A program made the position numbers and the translations under genes. Shown here in pieces: positions 54,025 through 64,000 of a stretch of 64,000 bases of DNA (positions within the stretch are counted from its first letter, which is position 1; every line of letters begins with the position of its first letter). The notes below the pieces were generated by a model, which worked only from the letters and a program-made list of their open reading frames with translations, did no database searches and had not been told where the DNA came from. The stretch lies in the NCBI RefSeq assembly GCF_004339665.1, contig NZ_SMMU01000003.1, forward strand, positions 186,001 to 250,000, in the 5' to 3' direction. This DNA comes from Azotobacter chroococcum (GTDB taxonomy: Bacteria > Pseudomonadota > Gammaproteobacteria > Pseudomonadales > Pseudomonadaceae).

Positions 54025-54579
54025 TTACTCTTGTCGGCGGAGAGTCGATCGGACAGTCGCTGTTCCATATTGTTCCCCAATATGGAAGGGAGGAAAGTCC
54101 GGGCTCCATAGGGCAGAGTGCCAGGTAACGCCTGGGAGGCGTGAGCCTACGGAAAGTGCCACAGAAAACAACCGCCTAAGTGCGCAAGCGCCGGTAAGGG
54201 TGAAAAGGTGCGGTAAGAGCGCACCGCACGGCTGGCAACAGTCCGTGGCTAGGTAAACCCCACTCGGAGCAAGACCAAATAGGGATCCGTTGGCGTGGCC
54301 CGCGCTGGATCCGGGTAGGTTGCTAGAGGCGGCCAGCGATGGTCGTCGTAGAGGAATGACTGTCCTCGACAGAACCCGGCTTATAGATCGACTCTCCCCC
54401 TCTTTTTTCTTCTCCACCCTTTGCAAAGCCTTCCCAAGAGTGGCAAAAAGCCCCTTCATCTCATAGTCAGTTTTAAGAGCTGGCTTCAGCTTGTTGATTT
54501 TCTTGAACTTGTTCCTCATTAGTTGCGATTTCCCTCTCTCATATTCAGCTAAATCGCCGTCCCATAAGGATTTTTTCAT
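54025..54579 (-). CDS. Unrecognised lysine-rich ORF antisense to rnpB (doubtful)
   Basis: Open frame of 184 codons on the minus strand. The first 62 codons (54579 down to about 54394) lie outside rnpB and read as a lysine-rich, soluble-looking peptide (MKKSLWDGDLAEYERGK, NKFKKINKLKPALK, then RVEKKKEGE); the rest is antisense to RNase P RNA and surely not selected as protein. A CAGGG stands 4 bases before the ATG. The 54421-54600 stretch is about 44% GC by hand count, far below its neighbours. I recognise no family. It may be a relic of a transferred gene whose end was lost, or non-coding. Confidence 0.25.
   Translation of the reverse strand: MKKSLWDGDLAEYERGKSQLMRNKFKKINKLKPALKTDYEMKGLFATLGKALQRVEKKKEGESRSISRVLSRTVIPLRRPSLAASSNLPGSSAGHANGSLFGLAPSGVYLATDCCQPCGALLPHLFTLTGACALRRLFSVALSVGSRLPGVTWHSALWSPDFPPFHIGEQYGTATVRSTLRRQE
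54041..54396 (+). ncRNA. rnpB: RNase P RNA (type A)
   Basis: Catalytic RNA of ribonuclease P, about 356 nt, which matures tRNA 5' ends. The 5' AGAGTCGAT pairs with the 3' ATCGACTCT (P1). Highly conserved blocks are GAGGAAAGTCCGGGCTCC (near 54091), AGGGTGAAAAGGTGCGGTAAG, ACAGTCCGTGGCTAGG, ACCCCACTCGGAGCAAGACC and AGAACCCGGCTTATAG. A CT-rich run with TTTTTT follows the 3' end. A clear promoter in the 68-bp gap after rsmI was not resolved. Confidence 0.97.
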
Positions 54580-54590
54580 TTTGCCCTGCC

Positions 54591-54619
54591 TTGACGGTGG
54601 GGTAGGGCATTCCTATAGT
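54591..54619 (+). promoter_or_regulatory. mra promoter driving the dcw cluster
   Basis: TTGACG (54591-54596), exactly 17 bases, then TATAGT (54614-54619): the best sigma-70 match in the window. The transcript should start near 54626, just before the MraZ boxes, and read mraZ, rsmH, ftsL, ftsI and the mur genes. Confidence 0.8.
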
Positions 54620-54628
54620 GTGCGTAGG

Positions 54629-54662
54629 GTGGTACGAAGTGGCATAAAGTGGGTTTTAGTGG
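54629..54662 (+). promoter_or_regulatory. Four MraZ-binding boxes
   Basis: GTGG occurs at 54629, 54639, 54649 and 54659, a strict 10-bp period, with the third and fourth reading GTGGG. MraZ is known to bind TGGG-type direct repeats with one helical turn spacing upstream of its own gene. Their place at and just after the predicted transcript start suits autorepression. Confidence 0.8.
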
Positions 54663-54695
54663 GCAGGGAAGCTTGCAGTCAGGGGAAGCGCGACC

Positions 54696-55154
54696 GTGTT
54701 TCGCGGAGCAAATGCCGTCAGTCTCGACGCCAAGGGGCGGATCTCGATGCCTGCCCGGTATCGTGACGAGCTTGTTGCGCGCTCTGCAGGTCAGCTCATT
54801 GTCACCATCGATGCGATGGATCCCTGTCTATGCATATATCCCCTGCCAGAGTGGGAACTCATCGAGGCCAAATTGCGCGAGCTTCCCTCGTTACGTGAGG
54901 AAAGTCGCCGTTTGCAGCGTCTCCTGATTGGTAATGCCGTGGATCTTGAGCTGGATGGCAGTGGACGTTTTTTGATCCCGCCACGTCTGCGGGAGCATGC
55001 GAATCTGGACAAGCACGCAATGCTGGTCGGCCAACTGAACAAGTTTCAGCTGTGGAACGAGGCAGCCTGGATCGCGATTGCAGATGCAGATCTGGCGGCT
55101 ATCAAACAACAACCCGGTGATCTGCCGGGAGAATTGCGCGACTTGATCCTGTGA
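54696..55154 (+). CDS. mraZ: Transcriptional regulator MraZ
   Basis: AbrB-like double-domain protein (152 aa) that forms rings and represses the dcw operon. Two similar halves each carry a D-x-x-GR-P motif: [17 protein letters not shown] near residue 10 and [19 protein letters not shown] near residue 87. Start GTG 54696. Ends overlapping the rsmH start region. Confidence 0.96.
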   Translation: MFRGANAVSLDAKGRISMPARYRDELVARSAGQLIVTIDAMDPCLCIYPLPEWELIEAKLRELPSLREESRRLQRLLIGNAVDLELDGSGRFLIPPRLREHANLDKHAMLVGQLNKFQLWNEAAWIAIADADLAAIKQQPGDLPGELRDLIL

Positions 55155-55156
55155 CT

Positions 55157-56094
55157 ATGAATAGCGGCTTCAGCCATATCACCGTGCTGCTCGAAGAGGC
55201 GGTCGATGCCCTGTCCGTCCGCGCAGACGGCTGCTACCTGGATGGCACCTTCGGGCGGGGCGGGCATAGCCGGCTGATCCTCGGGCGTCTCGGGCCGGAT
55301 GGCGTCTTGCTGGGGTTCGACAAGGATCCTCAGGCGATCGCCACCGGGCAGGCACTGGCTGCCGAGGATGGGCGATTTGTCGTTGTGCAGCGCAGTTTCG
55401 CCGAACTGGCGGACGAACTGGAAGTACGCGGGCTGATCGGCAAGGTCGGTGGTGTGCTGTTCGATCTGGGGGTGTCATCGCCGCAGCTGGACGATCCCGA
55501 GCGTGGTTTCAGCTTTCTCAACGATGGTCCGCTGGACATGCGCATGGACCCGGGGCGTGGCGTGAGCGCAGCCGAATGGCTGGCCAAGGCCTCTGTCGAG
55601 GAAATTGCCCGCGTGTTCAAGGATTATGGTGAAGAGCGCTTCGCTAGACGCATGGCGCAGGCCGTGGTGCAACGTCGCCAGGAAAGGCCGTTCGAGCGCA
55701 CTGCCGACCTGGCGCAAGTGCTGGCAGTCGCCAACCCTGCCTGGGAGAAGGGCAAGAATCCGGCGACTCGTGCTTTCCAGGGCTTGCGTATCCATATCAA
55801 CAATGAGCTTGGCGATCTTGAGCAGGGGCTCGAGGCAGCGCTGGAGGCGCTTGAGGTCGGCGGTCGTCTGGTGGTGATCAGCTTCCATTCGCTGGAGGAC
55901 CGCATCGTCAAGCAGTTCATGCGTCGCCAGGCCAAGGGCGAGGCGGACAAGCTGCCGCGCGATCTGCCGATTCGTCCGGCTGCCTTCGAGCCGCGCTTCA
56001 AGCTGATCGGCAAGCCCCAATACGCTTCCGAGTCCGAAATCAAGGCCAATCCGCGTGCCCGCAGTGCGGTCATGCGTGTGGCGGAGAAGCTTCG

Positions 56095-56098
<4 letters not shown>
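55157..56098 (+). CDS. rsmH: 16S rRNA (cytosine1402-N4)-methyltransferase
   Basis: AdoMet-dependent methyltransferase acting on C1402 of 16S rRNA together with Rsm[17 protein letters not shown] is the AdoMet-binding motif [23 protein letters not shown] is the catalytic loop; [14 protein letters not shown] near the end. I choose ATG 55157 (313 aa), two bases after the mraZ stop; GTG 55151 overlaps that stop and would add two residues. Confidence 0.96.
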
Positions 56099-58123
<2,025 letters not shown>

Positions 58124-58124
<1 letters not shown>

Positions 58125-59587
58125 TGCCCATGCCCCTCAATCAACTGTTGCCCCAGGCCGAGAGCGCGGTGTTGATCCGTGAGCTGACCCTGGACAGCCG
58201 CCAGGTGCGTCCGGGCGATCTGTTCCTCGCGGTTCCCGGCGGTCGGCAGGATGGCCGCAGCCATATCGGCGATGCGCTCGCCCGGGGTGCGGCTGCCGTG
58301 GCCTATGAGGCCGAGGGTGCAGCGGTGCCCGCCGGCAATGGCGTGCCGCTGGTGCCGATCAGGGGGCTGGCGGGGCAGTTGTCAGCGATCGCCGGACGCT
58401 TCTATGGCGAGCCAAGCCGAGCCCTGTGCCTGATCGGTGTGACCGGCACCAACGGCAAGACCAGTGTCAGCCAGTTGCTGGCCCAGGCTCTGGACCTGCT
58501 CGGCGAGCGTTGCGGCATCATCGGTACTCTGGGAAATGGTTTTCACGGCGATCTGCAAAGTGGCCGGTATACCACTCCCGATCCGCTTGGCGTGCAAGCG
58601 ACCCTGGCCAGGCTGAAGCAGGCCGGTGCCCGTGCCGTGTCCATGGAGGTTTCCTCCCACGGTCTCGAACAGGGGCGGGTGGCGGCGCTGGATTTCGATG
58701 TGGCGGTCTTCACCAACCTGTCGCGTGACCATCTGGACTACCACGGCACCATGGACGCCTATGGCGCGGCCAAGGCCCAGTTGTTCGCCTGGCCCGGCCT
58801 GCGTTGCCGGGTGCTCAACTTAGATGACGCCTTTGGTCGCCGGCTGGCCCAAGAGACGCAGTCCTCCCGTCTGATCGGCTATAGCCTGGAGGATCGCTCC
58901 GCCCAGCTGCACTGTCGTTGGGTGCATTTCGACGAGCGGGGCGTGCGAGCCGAGGTGGTGACCCCTCAGGGAGAAGGGTTGCTGCACAGCCCGCTGCTGG
59001 GCCGCTTCAACCTGAGCAACCTGCTGGCCATGGTCGGTGCGCTGCTGGGACTGGATTACGCGCTGGACGAGATTCTGCGCGTCATGCCGCAGCTGCAGGC
59101 GCCGGTCGGGCGCATGCAGCGCCTGGGTGGCGGCACCAGACCGCTGGTGGTGGTGGACTATGCCCATACCCCGGATGCCCTTGAGAAGGTGCTGGAGGCG
59201 CTGCGCCCTCATGTCCGCGGGCGGCTGCTGTGCCTGTTCGGCTGTGGCGGCGACCGCGATCGCGGCAAGCGCCCGTTGATGGCGGCGGTTGCCGAGCGGC
59301 TGGCCGACGAGGTGCTGGTCACCGACGACAATCCGCGCAGCGAATCTCCCGAACAGATTTTTGCCGATATCCGCAGCGGCATTGACGCACCGGAAAAGGT
59401 CGCCTACCTGCATGGGCGCGGCCAGGCCATCGCCCACCTGATCGCCAATGCCGAGGCGAGCGACGTGCTGTTGCTGGCCGGCAAGGGACACGAGGACTAC
59501 CAGGAGATCAATGGCGTGCGCCAGCCTTTTTCCGACATTGAAGAGGCCGCCAAGGCTCTGAGCGCCTGGGAGGCGGCCCATGCTTAA
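58124..59587 (+). CDS. murE: UDP-MurNAc-tripeptide synthetase MurE
   Basis: Mur ligase adding meso-diaminopimelate to UDP-MurNAc-Ala-Glu. ATP loop GVTGTNGKTS, KTVSMEVSSHGL-like AVSMEVSSHGL, and DDNPRSESPEQI, the DNPR motif that selects diaminopimelate over lysine. Length 487 aa. One-base overlap with ftsI; overlaps murF by 8 bases. Confidence 0.97.
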
Positions 59588-60947
59588 GGCTCTGCATCTG
59601 AGCGAAGTCGCCGGTCTGTTGCGGGGGGGCCTGGTAGGGGGCGATGTGGCTTTCGATTCGGTCGGTACCGACAGCCGGGCGATTTGCCCGGGGCAATTGT
59701 TCGTCGCGCTGGTCGGGCCGCGTTTCGATGGTCATGCCTTTCTTGCCGAGGTTGCTGCCAGGGGGGCAGTGGCCGCTCTGGTTCAGCGCACGATGCCGGA
59801 AGCGGGACTGCCGCAGTTGCAGGTGGCCGATACCCGGCTTGCCCTCGGCCAGTTGGGAGGCTTCAACCGCCAGGCCTACAGCGGCCCGCTGGCCGCGGTG
59901 ACCGGCTCCAGCGGCAAGACCACGGTCAAGGAAATGCTCGCCAGCATCCTGCGCACCCGTGGCCCGGTGCTGGCTACCCGCGGCAACCTGAACAACGACC
60001 TGGGTGTGCCGTTGACATTGCTGGAGCTGGCGCCCGAGCATGTCGGTGCGGTGATCGAGCTGGGCGCTTCGCGGGTCGGTGAGATCGCCTACACCGTCGG
60101 CCTGACCCGTCCGCAGGTGGCGATCATCACCAATGCTGGCACGGCCCACGTCGGTGAGTTCGGCGGACCGGAAAGGATCGTCGAGGCCAAGGGCGAGATC
60201 CTCGAGGGACTACCGGCCGGCGGTATCGCCGTGCTCAACCGCGACGATCGGGCGTTCGCCACCTGGCAGCGGCGTGCTGGCGAGCGGCGCGTGCTGAGTT
60301 TTGCTCTGGACGATGGCGATGCCGATTTTCGGGCCAGGGATATCCAGCCCGACGCCCGTGGCTGCCCGGCTTTCACCTTGCAGGGGCCCGCCGGTGAGGC
60401 GCGTATCCAGCTCAATCTGCTCGGTCGGCACAATGTGGCCAATGCTTTGGCGGCCGCTGCTGCGGCTCATGCCCTGGGTATGCCGCTGGTCGGAATCCAG
60501 GCCGGGCTCGAGAGCCTGCAACCGGTCAAGGGGCGCGCCGTGGCGCAGCTTGCGCCGAACGGCATGCGGGTGATCGACGACAGCTACAACGCAAACCCCG
60601 CGTCAATGTGCGCGGCTATCGATATACTCGCCGGCTTTTCCGGACGCACCGTCCTGGCCTTGGGTGACATGGGCGAACTGGGCGCGTGGGCGGAGGAGGG
60701 CCACCGTCAGGTGGGCGCCTATGCTGCCGGCAAGGTCGATGCCCTATATGCCGTCGGGCCGCTGATGGCGCATGCGGTCGCGGCGTTCGGAGACAACGGC
60801 CGGCATTTCGCCAACCAGGCCACCCTGCTCGAGGCCCTGCGCGGCGAGCAGCATCCCAATACCACCATTCTGATCAAGGGTTCGCGAAGTGCGGCGATGG
60901 ACAAGATCGTCTCGGCTCTCTGCGGTTCCAGCGAGGAGATTCACTAA
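59580..60947 (+). CDS. murF: UDP-MurNAc-tripeptide-D-alanyl-D-alanine ligase
   Basis: Adds D-Ala-D-Ala to complete the UDP-MurNAc-pentapeptide. ATP loop AVTGSSGKTTVKEML, VIELGASRVGEIAY, and IDDSYNANPASM, typical of MurF. Length 455 aa. Its stop is followed directly by the mraY ATG. Confidence 0.97.
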   Translation: MLKALHLSEVAGLLRGGLVGGDVAFDSVGTDSRAICPGQLFVALVGPRFDGHAFLAEVAARGAVAALVQRTMPEAGLPQLQVADTRLALGQLGGFNRQAYSGPLAAVTGSSGKTTVKEMLASILRTRGPVLATRGNLNNDLGVPLTLLELAPEHVGAVIELGASRVGEIAYTVGLTRPQVAIITNAGTAHVGEFGGPERIVEAKGEILEGLPAGGIAVLNRDDRAFATWQRRAGERRVLSFALDDGDADFRARDIQPDARGCPAFTLQGPAGEARIQLNLLGRHNVANALAAAAAAHALGMPLVGIQAGLESLQPVKGRAVAQLAPNGMRVIDDSYNANPASMCAAIDILAGFSGRTVLALGDMGELGAWAEEGHRQVGAYAAGKVDALYAVGPLMAHAVAAFGDNGRHFANQATLLEALRGEQHPNTTILIKGSRSAAMDKIVSALCGSSEEIH

Positions 60948-62030
60948 ATGCTGCTGCTGCTGGCAGAGTATCTGCAACAGTTCCATACCGGTTTCGCGGT
61001 CGTCCAGTACCTGACACTGCGCGGGATTCTCGGGGTGCTGACCGCCCTGATCCTGGCTCTGTGCCTTGGCCCCTGGATGATCCGGACCCTGCAGATTCGC
61101 CAGATCGGTCAGGCGGTGCGCGACGACGGTCCACAATCGCACCTGTCGAAGAAGGGTACGCCGACCATGGGCGGCGCGCTGATCCTGTCCGCTATCGCTA
61201 TCAGCACCCTGCTCTGGGCGGATTTGTCCAACCGCTACGTCTGGGTCGTGCTGGCCGTAACTCTGCTGTTCGGCGCCATCGGCTGGGTTGACGATTACCG
61301 CAAGGTGATCGAGAAAAACTCTCGTGGCCTGCCGAGCCGCTGGAAGTACTTCTGGCAGTCGGTTTTCGGCCTTGGCGCTGCGCTCTTCCTTTATATGACT
61401 GCACAAACCCCGGTCGAGACCACCCTGATCCTGCCGCTGATCAAGACCATCGAGATTCCCCTTGGGGCTGCGTTCATCGTGCTGACCTATTTCGTCATCG
61501 TCGGCTCGAGCAATGCAGTGAACCTGACCGACGGCCTCGACGGCCTGGCGATCATGCCCACGGTGATGGTCGGTGGCGCCCTGGGAATCTTCTGCTACCT
61601 GTCCGGCAACGTGAATTTTGCCGAATACCTGCTGATTCCCAGCGTGGCAGGGGCCGGTGAGCTGATCGTGTTCTGTGGTGCGCTGATTGGCGCCGGCCTC
61701 GGCTTTCTCTGGTTCAACACCTATCCGGCGCAGGTCTTCATGGGCGACGTCGGCGCGCTGGCCTTGGGAGCGGCGCTCGGCACCATCGCAGTGATCGTCC
61801 GCCAGGAAGTGGTGCTGTTCATCATGGGCGGGGTGTTCGTCATGGAAACCCTGTCGGTGATGATCCAAGTCGCCTCCTTCAAACTCACCGGCAAGCGCGT
61901 GTTTCGCATGGCGCCGATCCACCACCACTTCGAGCTGAAAGGCTGGCCGGAGCCGCGGGTGATCGTGCGTTTCTGGATCATCACCGTGGTACTGGTGCTG
62001 ATAGGCTTGGCGACCCTGAAGCTGCGCTGA
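60948..62030 (+). CDS. mraY: Phospho-N-acetylmuramoyl-pentapeptide transferase
   Basis: Inner-membrane enzyme making lipid I from undecaprenyl phosphate and UDP-MurNAc-pentapeptide; 360 aa with ten helices. [31 protein letters not shown] and [15 protein letters not shown] carry the catalytic aspartates and the histidine cluster. 10 bases before murD. Confidence 0.98.
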   Translation: MLLLLAEYLQQFHTGFAVVQYLTLRGILGVLTALILALCLGPWMIRTLQIRQIGQAVRDDGPQSHLSKKGTPTMGGALILSAIAISTLLWADLSNRYVWVVLAVTLLFGAIGWVDDYRKVIEKNSRGLPSRWKYFWQSVFGLGAALFLYMTAQTPVETTLILPLIKTIEIPLGAAFIVLTYFVIVGSSNAVNLTDGLDGLAIMPTVMVGGALGIFCYLSGNVNFAEYLLIPSVAGAGELIVFCGALIGAGLGFLWFNTYPAQVFMGDVGALALGAALGTIAVIVRQEVVLFIMGGVFVMETLSVMIQVASFKLTGKRVFRMAPIHHHFELKGWPEPRVIVRFWIITVVLVLIGLATLKLR

Positions 62031-62040
62031 GGACCGGGAC

Positions 62041-63387
62041 ATGAGCCTGATCGCTTCCGACCAGTTCCGCATCGTCGTCGGTCTCGGCAAGAGCGGCATG
62101 TCCCTGGTGCGCTTCCTGGCCCGCCAGGGTGCACACTTTGCCGTGGTCGACACCCGCGCCAATCCCCCGGAGCTGGCTGCGCTGCGGCGCGACTACCCGC
62201 AGGTCGAGGTGCACTGCGGCCCGCTGGACGTGGACTTTCTCTGCCGAGCCAGCGAGCTCTACGTCAGTCCGGGGCTGGCACTGGCCACGCCGGCGCTGCA
62301 GACTGCGGCGGCGCATGGGGTGAAGTTGTCCGGCGACATCGAGCTGTTCGCCCGGCATGCCCGGGCGCCGATCGTCGCCATCACCGGCTCCAACGCGAAG
62401 AGTACTGTGACCACCCTGGTCGGCGAGATGGCCCGTGCGGCCGGCCGGCGCGTGGCGGTGGGCGGCAATCTGGGCACGCCGGCCCTCGACCTGCTGGACG
62501 ACAGCGTCGAGCTGTACGTGCTGGAACTCTCCAGCTTCCAGCTGGAGACGACCGAACGGTTGAATGCCGAGGTGGCCACCTGCCTCAACGTCAGCGAAGA
62601 CCACATGGATCGCTATGCCGATCTGCAGGCCTATCACCTGGCCAAGCATCGCATCTTTCGTGGTGCCCACCAGGTGGTGGTGAACCGCGACGACGCGCTG
62701 TCCCGCCCGCTGGTCGCCGACCAACTGCCGTGCTGGTCCTTCGGTCTCGGCAAGCCGGACTTCAAGGGCTTCGGCCTGCTCGAGGAAAGCGGCGAGAAGC
62801 ACCTGGCCTTCCAGTTCGAGGCGCTGCTGCCGGTCCGCGAGCTGAAGATCCGCGGTGCCCACAACCAGGCCAATGCCTTGGCGGCACTGGCGCTGGGCCA
62901 TGCGGCCGGCTTGCCGTTCGCGCCGATGCTGGACTCCCTGAAGGGCTTTGCCGGGTTGCCGCACCGCTGCCAGTGGCTGCGGGAATTGCGGGGGGTCGGC
63001 TATTACGACGACTCCAAGGCCACCAATGTCGGTGCCGCGCTGGCCGCAATCGAGGGGTTGGGCGCGGACATCGTCGGCAAGCTGGTGCTGATTGCCGGTG
63101 GCGACGGCAAGGGCGCGGATTTCTCCAGCCTGCGCCAGCCAGTCGCCGAACACTGCCGCGCGGTGATTCTGCTCGGCCGCGACGCCGAGCGTATTGCCGC
63201 AGTGCTGGAGGGTGTCGTGCCGCTGGTCCGGGTGAGGACGCTGGAGGAGGCGGTCGAGCGCGCGGCTGCCCTGGCCGAGGCCGGTGACGCCGTGCTGCTG
63301 TCGCCAGCCTGTGCCAGCCTGGACATGTTCCGAAACTTCGAAGAGCGCGGACAGCTGTTCGCCCGGGCGGTGGAGGCGCTCTCCTGA
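62041..63387 (+). CDS. murD: UDP-N-acetylmuramoylalanine-D-glutamate ligase
   Basis: Mur ligase adding D-glutamate to UDP-MurNAc-Ala in the cytoplasm. ATP loop AITGSNAKSTVTTL (Ala in place of the usual Gly before Lys, as in several pseudomonads), VLELSSFQLE, and the C-terminal LLSPACASLDMFRNFEERG. Length 448 aa. Stop overlaps the ftsW ATG by one base. Confidence 0.97.
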   Translation: MSLIASDQFRIVVGLGKSGMSLVRFLARQGAHFAVVDTRANPPELAALRRDYPQVEVHCGPLDVDFLCRASELYVSPGLALATPALQTAAAHGVKLSGDIELFARHARAPIVAITGSNAKSTVTTLVGEMARAAGRRVAVGGNLGTPALDLLDDSVELYVLELSSFQLETTERLNAEVATCLNVSEDHMDRYADLQAYHLAKHRIFRGAHQVVVNRDDALSRPLVADQLPCWSFGLGKPDFKGFGLLEESGEKHLAFQFEALLPVRELKIRGAHNQANALAALALGHAAGLPFAPMLDSLKGFAGLPHRCQWLRELRGVGYYDDSKATNVGAALAAIEGLGADIVGKLVLIAGGDGKGADFSSLRQPVAEHCRAVILLGRDAERIAAVLEGVVPLVRVRTLEEAVERAAALAEAGDAVLLSPACASLDMFRNFEERGQLFARAVEALS

Positions 63388-64000
63388 TGCTTGCCTTGCT
63401 GCGTCCCTATCCGTCGCCGCTGTTCAGCCGGCGCGGCTTCGATGTCGATTTCCCGATGCTGGCGGGCTGTCTGACGCTGCTCGGTCTGGGGCTGGTGATG
63501 ATCACCTCGGCATCTTCCGAAGTGGCGGCGGTGCAGGCCGGCAACACCTTCTACTACATGGTCCGTCACCTGGTGTATCTGCTGATTGGCATCGTCGCCG
63601 GCGGCGTGGTGATGCTGGTACCGCTGGAAACCTGGCAGAGCATGGGCGGCAAGCTGCTGTTGGCCGCCTTCGGTGTGCTGATCCTCGTGCTTGTTCCGGG
63701 CATCGGTCGCGAGGTGAACGGCTCGATGCGCTGGATCGGTTTCGGCGCCTTCAACGTCCAGCCCTCGGAGATCGCCAAGCTGTTCGTGGTGATCTACCTC
63801 GCCGGCTATCTGGTACGCCGCGAGGATGAGGTGCGCCGGCGCTGGATCGGCTTCATCAAGCCGATCATCGTGCTGATTCCGTTGGCTGGACTGCTGCTGC
63901 TGGAGCCGGACTTCGGCGCCACCGTGGTGATGCTGGGCTCTGCTGCGGCCATGCTGTTCCTCGGTGGGGTCGGCCTGTTCCGCTTCATCCTGCTGGCCGC
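63387..64000 (+). CDS. ftsW: Septal peptidoglycan polymerase FtsW (partial at the right edge)
   Basis: SEDS-family glycosyltransferase that polymerises septal glycan with FtsI. The first 204 codons are present, with about five membrane helices; ITSASSEVAAVQAGNTFYYM, NGSMRWIGFGAFNVQPSEIAKL and LLLLEPDFGATVVML are diagnostic. The gene continues beyond the window. Confidence 0.96.
   Translation, partial: MLALLRPYPSPLFSRRGFDVDFPMLAGCLTLLGLGLVMITSASSEVAAVQAGNTFYYMVRHLVYLLIGIVAGGVVMLVPLETWQSMGGKLLLAAFGVLILVLVPGIGREVNGSMRWIGFGAFNVQPSEIAKLFVVIYLAGYLVRREDEVRRRWIGFIKPIIVLIPLAGLLLLEPDFGATVVMLGSAAAMLFLGGVGLFRFILLA

Noticed and set aside
54003-54030. Promoter for rnpB in the gap after rsmI
   Set aside because: TTGCGG at 54003 has no acceptable -10 at 16-18 bases; the start of rnpB transcription could not be placed and may lie in rsmI.

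Overview
The window is about 64 kb of core chromosome from a high-GC gammaproteobacterium of the Pseudomonas/Azotobacter group (Pseudomonadaceae). The reasons are gene order and protein type. The run gatCAB–mreBCD–maf–rng–yhdP–tldD, pmbA, ptsO–rapZ–ptsN–hpf–rpoN–lptB–lptA–lptC–kdsC–kdsD, mlaFEDCB–ibaG–murA–hisGDC, algW, cysD–cysNC, trpS–zapE, rplM–rpsI, petABC, sspAB, lpoA–rsmI–rnpB–mraZ–rsmH–ftsL–ftsI–mur is the one I know from Pseudomonas. The sigma-54 protein is 502 aa; from memory this matches Azotobacter better than P. aeruginosa, but genus or species cannot be fixed from this alone. I saw no tRNA gene, CRISPR array, insertion sequence, prophage or obvious defence system.

Layout: 1-2.6 kb holds two transporters and a small RlpA-like protein. 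2.6-5.8 kb is gatCAB on the minus strand, divergent from mreBCD-maf-rng-yhdP-nitrilase-tldD (6-17 kb, plus). darP (minus), pmbA (plus), then a long minus-strand run from kdsD back to ptsO (19-26 kb) covers Kdo synthesis, LPS transport, sigma-54, hibernation factor and the nitrogen PTS. Divergent from it, 26.3-34.4 kb carries the Mla lipid transport operon, ibaG, murA and three histidine genes. 34.4-40 kb holds algW (minus), a Nif3-like gene, cysD-cysNC and zapG. 40-44.4 kb holds a hydrolase, trpS, zapE and endonuclease V. 44.7-49.5 kb holds rplM-rpsI, petABC and sspAB, each unit closed by a clear hairpin terminator. 49.5-53 kb is dolP, gmhA, yraN and lpoA (minus). 53.1-64 kb is rsmI, RNase P RNA and the division/cell-wall (dcw) cluster, running off the right edge inside ftsW.

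Most genes concern building the envelope: cell shape (mre), peptidoglycan precursors and septal synthesis (murA, murC-less dcw set, ftsI, ftsW, lpoA, rlpA-like), LPS (kdsC, kdsD, lptABC, gmhA), outer-membrane lipid balance (mlaFEDCB, yhdP, dolP) and envelope stress sensing (algW). Interleaved are translation and RNA functions (gatCAB, rng, rnpB, rplM, rpsI, trpS, rsmH, rsmI, darP, hpf), the cytochrome bc1 complex and sulfate activation.

No new system stands out. The best leads are a low-GC block of about 44% GC wedged exactly between the rnpB 3' end and the mra promoter, carrying an unrecognised lysine-rich minus-strand ORF; a conserved-looking mreC N-terminus without a usual start codon; a REP-type inverted repeat between hisD and hisC; four 10-bp-spaced MraZ boxes at the start of the dcw transcript; and several unassigned inverted or direct repeats in intergenic gaps.
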